Shown here: positions 19,174-28,761 of the stretch, in pieces | How the letters are laid out: every line of letters starts with the position of its first letter | Position numbering within the stretch: the stretch's first letter is position 1 | Assembly: GCA_958296285.1 (NCBI GenBank) | Contig: OY282459.1 | Coordinates: 384,367 to 448,366, forward strand | Origin: an uncultured Alphaproteobacteria bacterium | Lineage (GTDB): Bacteria; Pseudomonadota; Alphaproteobacteria; JAPOUT01; G958296285 | Direction: 5' to 3' | Length of the DNA stretch: 64,000 nucleotides | Program-made: the position numbers and the translations under genes | Notes under the pieces: model-generated | Database searches by the model: none | What the model was told of the DNA's origin: nothing | What the model saw: only the letters and a program-made list of their open reading frames with translations

Positions 19174-19842
19174 ATGAAACGAAAAGTCGCAATCGCGCCC
19201 TCCCTCCTCGCCGCCGACTTCGCGCGGCTGGGCGAAGAAACACGCGCCATCACCCGCGCCGGCGCCGATTATATCCACCTGGACATCATGGACGGACATT
19301 TCGTCCCCCCCATCACAATGGGCGCCGACATGCTGCGCGCCGTCAAACCCTTCTCCAATAAACCGTTCGACGTCCATCTGATGGTCTCGCCAGCCGCGAA
19401 CCATCTGAAAAGTTTCGCCGAAGCCGGCGCCGATATGCTGACCGTCCACCCGGAAGCCGATTGGCATATCCATCGGCTTTTGCAAAACATCAAACATCTC
19501 GGAAAACGCGCCGGCCTCGCGCTGAACCCAGGAAGCGGCGCGGAAAAAGCCGCGCCCCTCTTGGATTTGACCGATCTCATTCTCGTCATGAGCGTCAATC
19601 CGGGCTTCGGCGGACAGCCCTTCTTGGAAAGCCAGCTGGAAAAAATCGCGCGCCTCCGCCGCATGATTGACGAAAGCGGAAAACCCATCCTCCTAGAAGT
19701 GGATGGCGGCGTCAATGACGAGACGGCGAAAAAAATCCGCGCGGCAGGCGCGGATATTTTGGTGGCAGGCACAGCCATCTTTCAAGGCGGCGAGAGCGCC
19801 TACGCCGCCAATATCGCGCGCCTCCGCGGAGAAACGCCATGA
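19174..19842 (+). CDS. rpe: Ribulose-phosphate 3-epimerase
   Basis: 222 residues. A TIM-barrel metal enzyme interconverting ribulose-5-P and xylulose-5-P. Motifs: IAPSLLAADFARL, HLDIMDGHFVPPITMG (metal His/Asp), FDVHLMV, LVMSVNPGFGGQ, and the phosphate-binding LLEVDGGVNDET with ILVAGTAIF. The ATG at 19174 is preferred to the TTG at 19171. It overlaps the heparinase-like gene by 4 bp; the order rpe, heparinase-like, purH is common in alphaproteobacteria. Confidence 0.96.
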   Translation: MKRKVAIAPSLLAADFARLGEETRAITRAGADYIHLDIMDGHFVPPITMGADMLRAVKPFSNKPFDVHLMVSPAANHLKSFAEAGADMLTVHPEADWHIHRLLQNIKHLGKRAGLALNPGSGAEKAAPLLDLTDLILVMSVNPGFGGQPFLESQLEKIARLRRMIDESGKPILLEVDGGVNDETAKKIRAAGADILVAGTAIFQGGESAYAANIARLRGETP

Positions 19843-21494
19843 AACAATCCGCCCCGCCCCCGGCGCGCTGCGCCATCGGCGATCCCAGACCCGCTTATCG
19901 CGAAACGGCAAGCGCGATGATGCAGGGACATTACATCCTCTCCGGCGCGCCGCATATTCTGCCGAAAGAGACGCCGTTCCGAACCGCCGACCCCCTTTCC
20001 GCCCATGAGGATCTGCAGGGTTTTGGCTGGCTGCGCCACTTCTCGGCTTGCGCCAGCGCGGACGCCCGCCGCCACGCCAAAAACCTCGCTCAAGATTGGC
20101 TGCGAAGCGATTGGGCGAAGCCCAGCCGCTGGTCCAGCCCTGTCGCCGCGCGAAGACTCCTCTCATGGCTCAGCAATCCCAGCCTCCTCCTCGCCGATCA
20201 GCAAGAGGAAGCGAAGCGCGAAATCTTGCGAAGCCTCCATCGCCACGCGCGCTTTCTAAAGCGGCGGCTTTGGCGGCAGAGCGGAGAGAGCGCCGGCGGC
20301 CGCCTCACAGCCTCATGCGCGCTGGCGCTCTATGGCTGCTCCTTCCCGGAGCGCCCAAGACTCTTGGAGACGGCGCTGGCGCGACTCTCGCGCGAGATCG
20401 CGCGGCAGATTTTCTTTGACGGCGGACATGTCAGCAGGAATCCGGCGGCGCATCTCTCCATCCTTTTTGATCTGCTCCTGCTGCGCCAAGCGCTCCTCCA
20501 AAAAGGACGCCCGCCGCCTCAGCCGCTCTCCAACGCGATTGATCGCCTAGCGCCGATGCTGCGCTTCTTCCGCCACGGCGATGGCGGACTAGCCCTCTTC
20601 AACGGGGCGAGCGAAGGGGAGGCGGCGGACGTCAAGGCGGCGCTCGCCCTGGACGACACAGGCGGACGACCATATCGCGAAGCGCCCCATGCAGGCTATC
20701 AAAGACTGGCGGCAGGACGGAGCCTCATCCTGATGGACACGGGCGCGCCGCCGCCCGCCCCTTTCGCGCGCCGCGCCCATGCGGGATGCCTCTCTTTTGA
20801 GATGAGCCGAGGCCGGCATCGCTTCTTCGTCAATTGCGGCGGCGGCGAGGGACTCTCCGAAGAATGGCGGCGCGCCGCCAGACAGACCGCCGCCCATTCC
20901 ACTTTGGCTTTTTTGAATCAATCCTCCGCGCGCCTCAGCCCCCGCCTCCTCCGCCCCGCCGATCGCGAAAAAGGCGCGCCCATCAGAGGCGGACCCCGCC
21001 GCATCCATAAAGAGCGCGGACAGAGCGAGAAAGGCGTTTGGATTGACGCCGCCCATGACGGCTATAGAGGGCGGGGCTTTCTGCATAGGCGGCGTCTTTT
21101 TCTGCAGGCGTCAGGGAAGGCGCTTGAAGGCGAGGATCGTCTGGAGCCCGTCCATAGGCTGCGGAGTCTGGCGCGCCGCCAGGCGGAGCCTTTCGCGATA
21201 CGATTCCATCTCCATCCGGAGATAAGCGCCGCGCCGCTTTTGGGCAAAGATTCCATCCTCCTTCGCCTCCCCAATGGCGAAGGCTGGCAGATGCGCGCCC
21301 GCGTCCGCGATCGGAAAAGGGCGGCGCGTTTGGAAGAGAGCGTCTATTTGGGCGAGGCGGGGCGCGTCAGACGCGCGCGGCAGATCGTCATTCCGGGCGA
21401 GGCGAAGCCGGGCGAGGTCTTTTCGGCGCGGTGGCAGGTTCGGCGAATCGGAGCGGAGGGAAGCGCCGGGGGAAGCGGGGAGAAGAGGGCGTGA
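19839..21494 (+). CDS. Heparinase II/III family protein
   Basis: 551 residues. The N-terminal alpha/alpha-toroid region contains FGWLRHFSA, HRHARFLKRRLWRQSG (near Tyr/Trp contacts) and the family signature FFDGGHVSRNPAAHL. The C-terminal beta-sandwich has FEMSRGRHRFFVNCGG and ARQTAAHSTLAF. Characterised relatives are polysaccharide lyases; the members encoded between rpe and purH in alphaproteobacteria have no proven substrate. No signal peptide is evident. It overlaps rpe at its start and purH at its end (GTGA), so all three are likely one operon. Confidence 0.85.
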   Translation: MKQSAPPPARCAIGDPRPAYRETASAMMQGHYILSGAPHILPKETPFRTADPLSAHEDLQGFGWLRHFSACASADARRHAKNLAQDWLRSDWAKPSRWSSPVAARRLLSWLSNPSLLLADQQEEAKREILRSLHRHARFLKRRLWRQSGESAGGRLTASCALALYGCSFPERPRLLETALARLSREIARQIFFDGGHVSRNPAAHLSILFDLLLLRQALLQKGRPPPQPLSNAIDRLAPMLRFFRHGDGGLALFNGASEGEAADVKAALALDDTGGRPYREAPHAGYQRLAAGRSLILMDTGAPPPAPFARRAHAGCLSFEMSRGRHRFFVNCGGGEGLSEEWRRAARQTAAHSTLAFLNQSSARLSPRLLRPADREKGAPIRGGPRRIHKERGQSEKGVWIDAAHDGYRGRGFLHRRRLFLQASGKALEGEDRLEPVHRLRSLARRQAEPFAIRFHLHPEISAAPLLGKDSILLRLPNGEGWQMRARVRDRKRAARLEESVYLGEAGRVRRARQIVIPGEAKPGEVFSARWQVRRIGAEGSAGGSGEKRA

Positions 21495-23017
21495 GCGCCG
21501 CGCCGCGCCTCGCGCTCCTCTCGGCTTTTGACAAGAGCGGCATCGCGGACCTCGCCCGCGCCTTCCTCTCTTACGAGATTGGCGTCATGGCGACAGGCGG
21601 AACCGCCGCCTTGCTGGAGGAGGAGGGCTGCGACATTCTCAGCGTGGAAAGCCTGACCGGCTTTCCGGAAATGATGGCGGGGCGCGTCAAGACTCTGCAT
21701 CCGAAGATTCACGGCGGCATTTTGGCGAGACGCTCTGAGAAAGAGGATCAAGAGGCGATGCGCCGCCATCATATTCCGGCGATAGATTTCGTCATTGTGG
21801 ATTTCTATCCTTTTGAGGAGGCGGCGCGCGCCGGCGCCTCTTTCGCCGATTGTCTGGAGCGGATAGATATCGGCGCGCCGGCGATGGCGCGGGGGGCGGC
21901 GAAGAATCACGCTTCCGTCACCGTCATCACCGAGCGGGAGGATTATCCCCGCCTTTTGGAAGAATTGGCGCTGGGCGAAGGGCGGACTTCTCCTGATTTT
22001 CGCCGCGCCATGGCGGCGAAGGCGTTTCGGCGAACTTCTCTTTACGATTCGGCGATCGCCGATTGGCTGGCGGCGGAGGGGGCGAAGGGGAGGCTTTTTC
22101 GTCTGTCCGGCGAGAAGCGCTTTTCGCTGCGCTATGGCGAAAATCCGCACCAGAAGGCGGCGCTTTATTCTTTCGGGCGCGGCGGCTTGGCGGAGGCGCG
22201 GCAGATTCAGGGCAAGATTTTAAGCTACAACAATCTCGCCGATGCCGATGCCGGTTTGGCTCTCGCGGAGGAGTTTTCTGAGCCTGCCGCCGTCATCATC
22301 AAACACGCCAATCCGAGCGGGGCTGCCGAAAAATCTGTCCTCGCTGACGCTTATGAAGGGGCGAGGCTCTCGGATCCGGTCAGCGCTTTTGGCGGAATCG
22401 TGGCGCTCAACCGCCCTTTGGACGCCCGGACGGCGGCGCGGATCGCCGAGCTTTTCACCGAACTTGTCGCCGCGCCTTCTTTCGCGCCAGAAGCGCTTCG
22501 CCTTTTGGCGAAGAAGAGCTCTTTGCGTTTGTTGGAGGTTTCGGGGAGTTTTCGGGACGACTCGCCCAGCCTTCACGCCGTTTCGGGCGGGTTTTTGGTT
22601 CAGGATCCCGACCTTCTCCGCGTGGAGGAAGAGGCGCTCCGCCCGGCGACCAAGCGGCGGCCGTCAAAAAATCAGATTCGCGATTGTCTTTTCGCTTGGC
22701 GCGTGGCGAAGCATGTGAAATCCAACGCGATCGTGGTGGCGCGGGATCGCATGACGGTCGGGGTCGGCGCCGGGCAGATGAGCCGAGTGGATTCGGCGAG
22801 GATTGCCGTTCGGAAAGCCGGCGCGCGCGCCGAGGGCGCTGTCGCGGCGTCAGACGCGTTTTTCCCTTTCGCCGACGGCTTGGAGATTTTGGCGGAGGCG
22901 GGGGTCAGAGCCATCATTCAGCCCGGCGGATCGCGCCGGGACGAGGAGGTGATAGAGGCGGCGGAGAAGCATGATTTGGCGATGGTTTTCACCGGCGCGC
23001 GGCATTTTAAACATTGA
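21491..23017 (+). CDS. purH: Bifunctional AICAR transformylase/IMP cyclohydrolase
   Basis: 508 residues, last two steps of IMP synthesis. The N-terminal cyclohydrolase domain has LLSAFDKSGI, MMAGRVKTLHPKIHGGILARR and KNHASVTVI. The transformylase domain has RYGENPHQKAALY, IKHANPSGAA, DPVSAFGGIVALNR and the C-terminal DAFFPFADGLEILAEAGVRAIIQPGGSRRDEEVIEAA. A GTG start at 21491 is chosen: it overlaps the previous stop (GTGA) and gives VSAAPRLALLSAFDKSG, the family N-terminus. Confidence 0.96.
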   Translation: MSAAPRLALLSAFDKSGIADLARAFLSYEIGVMATGGTAALLEEEGCDILSVESLTGFPEMMAGRVKTLHPKIHGGILARRSEKEDQEAMRRHHIPAIDFVIVDFYPFEEAARAGASFADCLERIDIGAPAMARGAAKNHASVTVITEREDYPRLLEELALGEGRTSPDFRRAMAAKAFRRTSLYDSAIADWLAAEGAKGRLFRLSGEKRFSLRYGENPHQKAALYSFGRGGLAEARQIQGKILSYNNLADADAGLALAEEFSEPAAVIIKHANPSGAAEKSVLADAYEGARLSDPVSAFGGIVALNRPLDARTAARIAELFTELVAAPSFAPEALRLLAKKSSLRLLEVSGSFRDDSPSLHAVSGGFLVQDPDLLRVEEEALRPATKRRPSKNQIRDCLFAWRVAKHVKSNAIVVARDRMTVGVGAGQMSRVDSARIAVRKAGARAEGAVAASDAFFPFADGLEILAEAGVRAIIQPGGSRRDEEVIEAAEKHDLAMVFTGARHFKH

Positions 23018-23044
23018 GGCGAAGAAAAAGCGCGGCGGAGGCTT

Positions 23045-24067
23045 TTAGAGTTTCCGCATCCAAATCTCGTCTGTCGCGTGATCGGCGCGCTTGTGGATGA
23101 TGAGATCGGCGCGGCGGCGCGTGGGCAGAATGTTCCGCCGCAGATTGGGGAGGTTGATCCTGTCCCAAAAGCCGTGCGCGGCTTTGAGCGCCTCTTTTTC
23201 GGAAAGCGCCGCGTAGCGATGAAAATAGGCTTTCGGATCTTGGAACGCGGTCTTGCGGAGATCCAGAAATCTTTCCAAATACCACTTCTTAATGACGGAG
23301 GCTTCCGCGTCCAAATAGATGGAGAAGTCAAAGAAATCCGAGACGAAGGGCGACATGTCGGTCAGCGCCGCCGAGAGCGAGGGCGGCGGCCCTTGCAGCA
23401 GATTCAAGCCTTCTAGAATCAGGATGTCCGGGCGCTCTATGACAAGGAAGCGTCCGGGCAGGATGTCGTAGGATTCGTGCGAATAGACTGGTGCTAGGGC
23501 TTGGCGGCAGCCCGATTTCACTTTCGCCATGAAGGCGAGGAGCGCCGGCAGATTGAAACTTTCGGGCCAGCCTTTTTTTTCCATCAGTCCGCGCGCTTCC
23601 AGAGTGGCGGTCGGATGGAGGAAGCCGTCTGTTTGGACGAGCGCCACTTTCGGATGGTCTTTCCAGCGCGCGAGGAGGGTTTGGAGGATTCGCGCCGTCG
23701 TGCTTTTCCCGACAGCCACGCTGCCGGCGATTCCGATGATATAGGGCGATTTCACGTGGCGTCTTCCGAGAAAGGCGTTGGCGTTTTGGTAGAGCGCGCG
23801 CGAGGCTTGGGCGTGGAGGCTGAGGAGGCGCGAGAGGGGGAGATAGATGTTGGAGACTTCTTTGAGCGAGATGGTTTCGCCGCGTCCGCGCAGCGCTGTC
23901 AGTTCTTTTTCGCTGAGGGGGAGCGGCGTTTCGTCTCGGAGCGCTGCCCAGTCTTTGGCGTCAAAGCGGCGATAGAGTTGGGGTTTTCTTCTATCGCCGG
24001 CGGCGAGGGCGGCGCGGACGCGGGGGACGCGGGCGGGGGTTGGGGCGGGTTCGCGGAGGGCGGTCAT
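23045..24067 (-). CDS. coaA: Pantothenate kinase (type I)
   Basis: 340 residues. First step of CoA synthesis. The P-loop GSVAVGKST sits in [21 protein letters not shown]; other blocks are [48 protein letters not shown] and the C-terminal [32 protein letters not shown]. The first 30 residues are Ala/Pro/Arg-rich. The ATG at 24067 overlaps the hisE stop (ATGA), so it ends the his operon; hisE-coaA is a conserved alphaproteobacterial pair. Confidence 0.95.
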   Translation of the reverse strand: MTALREPAPTPARVPRVRAALAAGDRRKPQLYRRFDAKDWAALRDETPLPLSEKELTALRGRGETISLKEVSNIYLPLSRLLSLHAQASRALYQNANAFLGRRHVKSPYIIGIAGSVAVGKSTTARILQTLLARWKDHPKVALVQTDGFLHPTATLEARGLMEKKGWPESFNLPALLAFMAKVKSGCRQALAPVYSHESYDILPGRFLVIERPDILILEGLNLLQGPPPSLSAALTDMSPFVSDFFDFSIYLDAEASVIKKWYLERFLDLRKTAFQDPKAYFHRYAALSEKEALKAAHGFWDRINLPNLRRNILPTRRRADLIIHKRADHATDEIWMRKL

Positions 24068-24396
24068 GGAGCTTGGGGGGGTTCTGCGGGTTTTTTGTCG
24101 CGGAGGCGGCGGCGTTGGAGTTCGGCATAGACTTCGTTGGGCGTGATATTGAGGGATTGCATGAGGACGAGCCAATGATAGAGGAGGTCGGCGGATTCGG
24201 CGATGGTGTTTTTTTTGTTGTTGGCGAGGGCGGCGATGATGGTTTCCAGGCTTTCTTCGCCGAGTTTTCTAGCGCATTCGGCGCTGCCTTTTTTGAGGAG
24301 GGCGCGGGTATAGGATGCGCTGTCTTTGGACGAGGCGCGGTCTTGGATGGTTGCGAAGAGGGTATTGAGTTCTTCGGCGGTGATTTTGTTGGTCAT
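24064..24396 (-). CDS. hisE: Phosphoribosyl-ATP pyrophosphatase
   Basis: 110 residues, second step of histidine synthesis, all-alpha MazG-like fold. Motifs: [21 protein letters not shown] (metal-binding Glu cluster), [12 protein letters not shown] and [13 protein letters not shown]. It is separated from hisF by 443 bp occupied by THR-B and an R unit, whereas the other his genes here are packed tightly. The plus strand over this gene is extremely G+T-rich (46 of 60 at 24181-24240), so the minus-coded protein is rich in Lys, Asn, Thr and Ala. Confidence 0.94.
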   Translation of the reverse strand: MTNKITAEELNTLFATIQDRASSKDSASYTRALLKKGSAECARKLGEESLETIIAALANNKKNTIAESADLLYHWLVLMQSLNITPNEVYAELQRRRLRDKKPAEPPQAP

Positions 24397-24454
24397 GGCG
24401 TCTCCCCTGTGGGGTAGGGAAGCATAAAAGTTTGGGGAAAAGAAGGGAAAAGAA

Positions 24455-24750
24455 GGGGGGTTTGGGGGGCTTGCCCCCCAAAAAAAGAGGGGGATCGGGG
24501 GGGAATCCCCCCCGAAAGCGCGTGGGTGGGGTGGGGGAAAAGCATTTGCGAAGCGAGTGAAACGAGCGGAGCAAATGCGACCCCACCCACGCGCCCCCTG
24601 TTAGAAGAGCTCTTGTAAGCAGGGAAGTCGGCGGGCTTTCTCGCGCACTTGCGCTACGCGCTTCGTGCGCTTCGTTTCGCCACGCCCGCCGACTATAGCG
24701 GGCTTGCGCCCGCTTGGTTTTTTTTGGGGGGCTAGCCCCCCAAACCCCCC
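24455..24750. repeat. Tri-hairpin repeat THR-B (forward)
   Basis: Same layout as THR-A. H1 24510-24593 with the outer stem CGCGTGGGTGGGG/CCCCACCCACGCG (one pair longer than THR-A) and inner stem GCATTTGC/GCAAATGC; H2 around 24594-24624 with AGAGCTCT at its centre; H3 24628-24692. The ends carry GGGGGGCTTGCCCCCC and GGGGGGCTAGCCCCCC hairpins. It lies inside the histidine operon between hisF and hisE. Confidence 0.9.
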
Positions 24751-24838
24751 TTCACCTTCAGCTTCTATGCGTTAGTTCCCCTGCGGCAAAAACAAGCGCC
24801 TATCCATGAAAAAAATGCCCGCGGCGGCTCGCCGCCCC
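24751..24838 (-). repeat. R unit attached to THR-B
   Basis: The complement of the satellite unit: TTCACCTTCAGCTTCTATGC, then GTTAGTTCCCCTGCGGCAAA, then TATCCATGAAAAAAATGCCC and GCGGCGGCTCGCCGC. It abuts the C-tract end of THR-B and ends at the hisF stop codon. Confidence 0.85.
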
Positions 24839-24839
24839 C

Positions 24840-25601
24840 TCACAAACGCACCGGCAAGCCCGCCTCCCTCATACGCGCCTTCGCCTCATCAATCCGAAAC
24901 TCCCCAAAATGAAAAAGAGACGCCACCAAAACCGCAGACGCGCCCCCATCACAAACCGCCTCAACCAAATGATCCAAACGCCCCGCACCCCCAGACGCAA
25001 TCACAGGAACCGAAACAACCCCCGAAACCGCCCGCAATAACGGAATCTCAAACCCCGCCCGCGTGCCGTCCCGATCCATGGAGGTCAGCAAAATCTCGCC
25101 CGCGCCCCGCGCCACAGCCTCCTCAGCAAAACGAACCGCATCCACCCCGCTCCGCCGCCGCCCGCCATGCGTGAAAAGCTCCCACGACCCGCCACCCCCC
25201 AACCCCTTCGCGTCCAACGCCGCGACAACGCACTGACTCCCAAAACGCGCCGCCGCCTCATCTATCAAAGAGGGATCGCGAACAATCGCGCTGTTCATCG
25301 CCACCTTGTCCGCGCCGGCGCGCAAAAGAGCCTCCATATCATCCAACCCGCCAACGCCGCCCCCGACCGTCAAAGGCATGAAACAAGCCTCCGCCGTCCG
25401 CCGAACCACATCCAGCATCGTGCGCCGCGCCTCATGAGACGCGGCAATGTCCAAAAAACACAACTCATCCGCGCCCGCCGCGTCATAAGCCTCCGCCGCC
25501 AAGACAGGATCGCCAGCGTCCCGCAAATTCCGAAACTGAACCCCCTTGACAACCCTCCCCCCCTGAACATCCAAACAGGGAATGACGCGCGCCTTCAGCA
25601 T
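24840..25601 (-). CDS. hisF: Imidazole glycerol phosphate synthase, cyclase subunit
   Basis: 253 residues, (beta/alpha)8 barrel that with HisH makes IGP and AICAR. Catalytic acids: Asp in [15 protein letters not shown] and Asp in VVAALDAKG. Also seen: [61 protein letters not shown]. The start overlaps hisA by 7 bp. Its coding strand is G+T-rich because the plus strand right of THR-B is C+A-rich (42 of 60 at 25081-25140). Confidence 0.97.
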   Translation of the reverse strand: MLKARVIPCLDVQGGRVVKGVQFRNLRDAGDPVLAAEAYDAAGADELCFLDIAASHEARRTMLDVVRRTAEACFMPLTVGGGVGGLDDMEALLRAGADKVAMNSAIVRDPSLIDEAAARFGSQCVVAALDAKGLGGGGSWELFTHGGRRRSGVDAVRFAEEAVARGAGEILLTSMDRDGTRAGFEIPLLRAVSGVVSVPVIASGGAGRLDHLVEAVCDGGASAVLVASLFHFGEFRIDEAKARMREAGLPVRL

Positions 25602-26359
25602 CGCGCGGACAAAGGCGCGGACAAAGACCCGCCCGCGACAAGAAGCGCCTCCGCCGCCGGCAGCCTGCCGTCATAAAGAGCGCGCCCGGCGATCACGCCC
25701 TCAATGCGCCCCGCCTCGGCATGAGGACTCCGCGCCAGCCTCTCCAAATCGGCAAGGTCCGACAAACCGCCAGAGGCAATGACAGGAACCGAACTGGCCT
25801 CCGCCAGCGCCTCCGCCGCCCGAACATCCAAGCCCGTCATCAAACCATCGCGCGCGATCTCCGTGTGAAGAAACGCCGCAGGCTTCCATGAAGCGAAGCG
25901 CCCAGCCGCCTCCAAAAGAGAAAGATCATGAAACCGCTTCCAGCCCCGAGTCGCCAAGCGTCCGCCCTTCGCGTCCAAGGCGAAAACGATCCGCCCCGGA
26001 AAATCGGCGCAGGCGCGCCGCGCCATCGCCGGCGCTTCCATCAGCGCCGTCCCCAAAACAATCCGCGCGCAGCCCCGCTCCAGCCAAGCCTCAATATGCT
26101 CGCGCCGCCTGACGCCGCCGCCCAGCTGAACGGCAAGCCCAATCTCAGAAACAATCCGCGCGATGACATCGCCATTGTCGCCGCCCTCCCCTGTCGCCGC
26201 GTTCAAATCCACCAGATGAAGGCATGAAAATCCCGCCTCTTTAAGCGCCCGCGCCTGCCTGAGAGGGTCTCTGTCAAAGACGGTCGCCTCCTCCATCCGC
26301 CCCTCTTTCAGGCGGACGCACGCGCCATCCTTCAGATCTATGGCGGGAAAAAGAATCAT
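25595..26359 (-). CDS. hisA: Phosphoribosylformimino-AICAR-P isomerase
   Basis: 254 residues, a half-barrel-duplicated TIM barrel opening the ribose ring of ProFAR. Catalytic Asp in [15 protein letters not shown]; also [36 protein letters not shown], and [13 protein letters not shown] (second Asp), [13 protein letters not shown]. Start 26359 (MILFPAID) is chosen; a longer frame into hisH is spurious. It lies 7 bp downstream of hisH. Confidence 0.96.
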   Translation of the reverse strand: MILFPAIDLKDGACVRLKEGRMEEATVFDRDPLRQARALKEAGFSCLHLVDLNAATGEGGDNGDVIARIVSEIGLAVQLGGGVRRREHIEAWLERGCARIVLGTALMEAPAMARRACADFPGRIVFALDAKGGRLATRGWKRFHDLSLLEAAGRFASWKPAAFLHTEIARDGLMTGLDVRAAEALAEASSVPVIASGGLSDLADLERLARSPHAEAGRIEGVIAGRALYDGRLPAAEALLVAGGSLSAPLSARC

Positions 26360-26366
26360 CGGGCCT

Positions 26367-26999
26367 TTAAGGATTCCAGCGGAGAAAATTCTCCAAGAAT
26401 CGCAAGCCCGCTTTCTGACTCTTCTCAGGATGAAATTGCGCGCCCGCCATATTGTCCCGCGCCACAAGAGCCGCGAAAAACCCGCCATGATCGCTCTCAG
26501 CCAGAACAGCCTCGCCCGCCCCCTCCAAGCGATAAGAATGGGCGAAATAAAAATCTTCGCCCGACAAGCCCTCCGTCAAACAATGCGGACGGCGGAGGCG
26601 AAGCGAATTCCATCCCATATGCGGGATTCGGAAAGACGAATCTTTCGGCGACAAAGGAGAAGCGCGTCCCGAAATCCATCCCAAGCCCCGATGCCGTCCA
26701 TGCTCTTCGCCCTCCTCCGCCATGATCTGCATCCCTGCGCAAATCCCCAAAAAAGGAAGAGCGCGCCCCATGACGGCTTCCCGAAGAGCCTCCAGCAAGC
26801 CCCGCCTCTCCAGCCCCGCCATCGCCGCCTTGAAGGAGCAGACGCCGGGGAGAAGAAGGCGGGAGGCGTCTTTCAAAAGGTCAGGATTGTCGGCAAGACG
26901 CGCCTTGACCCCCGCGCCCCCCGCCTTTTGACAGGCGCGCGCGACCGAATGAAGATTGCCGGATCCATAATCCAGGATCGCCAGTTTCATGAATCTCAA
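26367..26999 (-). CDS. hisH: Imidazole glycerol phosphate synthase, glutaminase subunit
   Basis: 210 residues, class I glutamine amidotransferase supplying ammonia to HisF. Nucleophile Cys in PFLGICAGMQIM; His/Glu pair in MAGAQFHPEKSQKAGLRFLENFL; LAILDYGSGNLHSVARA at the N-terminus. One oddity: the oxyanion-strand motif reads LPGVCSFKAAM, where PGVG is the usual form, so Gly is replaced by Cys. The start overlaps the DUF2628 stop by 4 bp. Confidence 0.95.
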   Translation of the reverse strand: MRFMKLAILDYGSGNLHSVARACQKAGGAGVKARLADNPDLLKDASRLLLPGVCSFKAAMAGLERRGLLEALREAVMGRALPFLGICAGMQIMAEEGEEHGRHRGLGWISGRASPLSPKDSSFRIPHMGWNSLRLRRPHCLTEGLSGEDFYFAHSYRLEGAGEAVLAESDHGGFFAALVARDNMAGAQFHPEKSQKAGLRFLENFLRWNP

Positions 27000-27391
27000 A
27001 GCCCGCCTTCGCTTTGATTGTCAGGCGGCGACAGGGATTCCCAATAGCGGAGGAGGGCGGCGTCCCGCGATCGGGCGGCGATGACGGCTTCGCAGATTCT
27101 GCCCTTGCGCTTGAGATGCCACGCGCGAATGTGGTTGCCTTCCAGCGCCAGCGCGAAAAGGGTCGTGAAACTGAGAAGAGAGCCCAAAATATCGCCGGCC
27201 GGCGTGATGTAATAAAAGCAGAGAAAGGGAAGAGTCGCGACGCACAGATAAAGAGCGGTGGCGAGCCACATGCCATGCCACATCAGCCAAAGAGGCCCGA
27301 AAAAAGGCGCGGCGAAGGAGGGGCCGTCGCGGAGCAGAATCGGAGGCTCCGCTTTTTGAGGTTCGGAAAAAACCATATAAAACCGCATCAT
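26996..27391 (-). CDS. DUF2628 small membrane protein
   Basis: 131 residues. Two hydrophobic stretches (LWLMWHGMWLATALYLCVATLPFLCFYYITPAG, then LGSLLSFTTLFALALEGNHIRAW) and a polar C-terminus fit DUF2628 inner-membrane proteins, found between hisB and hisH in many alphaproteobacteria. Function unknown. The second ATG (27388) could also be the start. It overlaps hisH by 4 bp. Confidence 0.8.
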   Translation of the reverse strand: MMRFYMVFSEPQKAEPPILLRDGPSFAAPFFGPLWLMWHGMWLATALYLCVATLPFLCFYYITPAGDILGSLLSFTTLFALALEGNHIRAWHLKRKGRICEAVIAARSRDAALLRYWESLSPPDNQSEGGL

Positions 27392-27421
27392 TTTAACCGC
27401 ATCATTGTGTGAGAGCCTTTT

Positions 27422-28015
27422 TCAATCCAGCCTCTTGGTGGAGGGCGACAAGCCGCGCGCGCGGGGATCGGGCGCGCAAGCCTCTTTGAGGGCGCGCGCG
27501 AAAGCCTTGTAGCAGGACTCCACCATATGATGGCTGTTGCGGCCATAAAGCACTTCCAGATGGAGGGTGAGCGCCGCTTTTTGCGCCAAAGCGTGAAACC
27601 ATTCGCGGAAAAGTTCGGCGTCCATGCCGCCGAGCTGTCTGGACGGCAGCCGCGCTTTCCAAATGAGATAGGGGCGATCGGAAAGATCCACGACGGCGCG
27701 GGTCAGACATTCGTCCATCGGCACGAGCGCCGCGCCATAGCGCGAGATGCCTTTCTTGTCGCCAAGCGCCTCGGCGATCGCTTCGCCCAATGCCAGCGCG
27801 CTGTCCTCTGTCGTATGATGCTGGTCTATATGCAGATCGCCTTTGACGCGCATCGTCAAATCCATCAGACCATGCCGCGCGGTCTGCTCCAGCATATGAT
27901 CCAAGAAGCCGATTCCTGTCGCGATGTCGGCTTCGCCTTTGCCGTCCAAATTGAGGGTGAGGCGAACCTCCGTCTCGCGCGTCTTGCGCCTGACGCTAGC
28001 CTTGCGCGGAGCCAT
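27422..28015 (-). CDS. hisB: Imidazoleglycerol-phosphate dehydratase
   Basis: 197 residues, the monofunctional dehydratase type (no N-terminal phosphatase). Mn-binding His motifs: FLDHMLEQTARHG, IDQHHTTEDSALALGEAI, and HHMVESCYKAFARALKEA, the two-fold repeated pattern of the family. It heads the his cluster; the stop of timA abuts its ATG. Confidence 0.97.
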   Translation of the reverse strand: MAPRKASVRRKTRETEVRLTLNLDGKGEADIATGIGFLDHMLEQTARHGLMDLTMRVKGDLHIDQHHTTEDSALALGEAIAEALGDKKGISRYGAALVPMDECLTRAVVDLSDRPYLIWKARLPSRQLGGMDAELFREWFHALAQKAALTLHLEVLYGRNSHHMVESCYKAFARALKEACAPDPRARGLSPSTKRLD

Positions 28016-28696
28016 TTAGGAGCCGCCGGTCGCCGCCAGCGACCAAAGATTGTCTTTGGCGCTCAGTTTTTTCGCGAAGACCCAATAATCGGTCTTCTCC
28101 TGAGGCCTGTTCGGATCGCCCTCTATGACGCGCCCCTCTGAATCTTTCAGGCAGAAGAGCTGGCGGCTCGTCAGACGCATTTTGATTCGCGCCCATCCGC
28201 TTTTGAGATCGGCGCTGAGGATTCGCGCCTCCAAAAGATGAAATCTTTCCAGAGACGCCGCCTCGCCGCGATCCTCGCGCTGATCCAGCGCGGCGGCGAA
28301 GCGCCGATAGACGTCTTCCGAGAGAAGGCGCTTTAGGATGTCTTTCTCGCCTTTGGCGAAGGCGGTCACGATCATTTTATAAGCGCCGCCCGCGCCGCGC
28401 ATGAAACTCTCCGGCGTGAAACTGGGCTCAGCGCGCGCCAGCGCCGCCAAAGAGGCGCGCGCCTCTTTTTCTATCCCCATGGCGGGACGGCTGTCAGACG
28501 GCGTCTCCGCTCCTTCTTCCGATGGCGCGCCGGCCGCGGCGTCTTTGTCTTTTTGGGCTTCGGGCGCCGATTCTTCCCGATGGATTGATCTAGGACGCCG
28601 TCCCAGCACGCTTCGCAACTTAAAGAGCGCCGCGATGGCGAGCGCCAATAAAAGAATATCCAAGACTGTGCCGCCCAGCTGCATCATCTGCGTCAT
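28016..28696 (-). CDS. Tim44/TimA-like membrane adaptor protein
   Basis: 226 residues. One N-terminal membrane segment (LDILLLALAIAALFKL), an acidic Ala/Glu-rich linker, then a Tim44-like domain from about 110: SFTPESFMRGAGGAYKMIVTAFAKGEKDILKRLLSEDVYRRFAAALDQRE and LEARILSADL. Alphaproteobacterial TimA proteins are related to mitochondrial Tim44; their bacterial role is not settled. Start 28696 (MTQMMQLGG) is preferred. A longer open frame runs back through the R units and was rejected as repeat translation. Confidence 0.85.
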   Translation of the reverse strand: MTQMMQLGGTVLDILLLALAIAALFKLRSVLGRRPRSIHREESAPEAQKDKDAAAGAPSEEGAETPSDSRPAMGIEKEARASLAALARAEPSFTPESFMRGAGGAYKMIVTAFAKGEKDILKRLLSEDVYRRFAAALDQREDRGEAASLERFHLLEARILSADLKSGWARIKMRLTSRQLFCLKDSEGRVIEGDPNRPQEKTDYWVFAKKLSAKDNLWSLAATGGS

Positions 28697-28761
28697 GCTT
28701 CTCACTCCGCGTCTCTTCCCGTCTCGCGTCATCATAGACCAAATCCGCGCGGCAATGCGAA

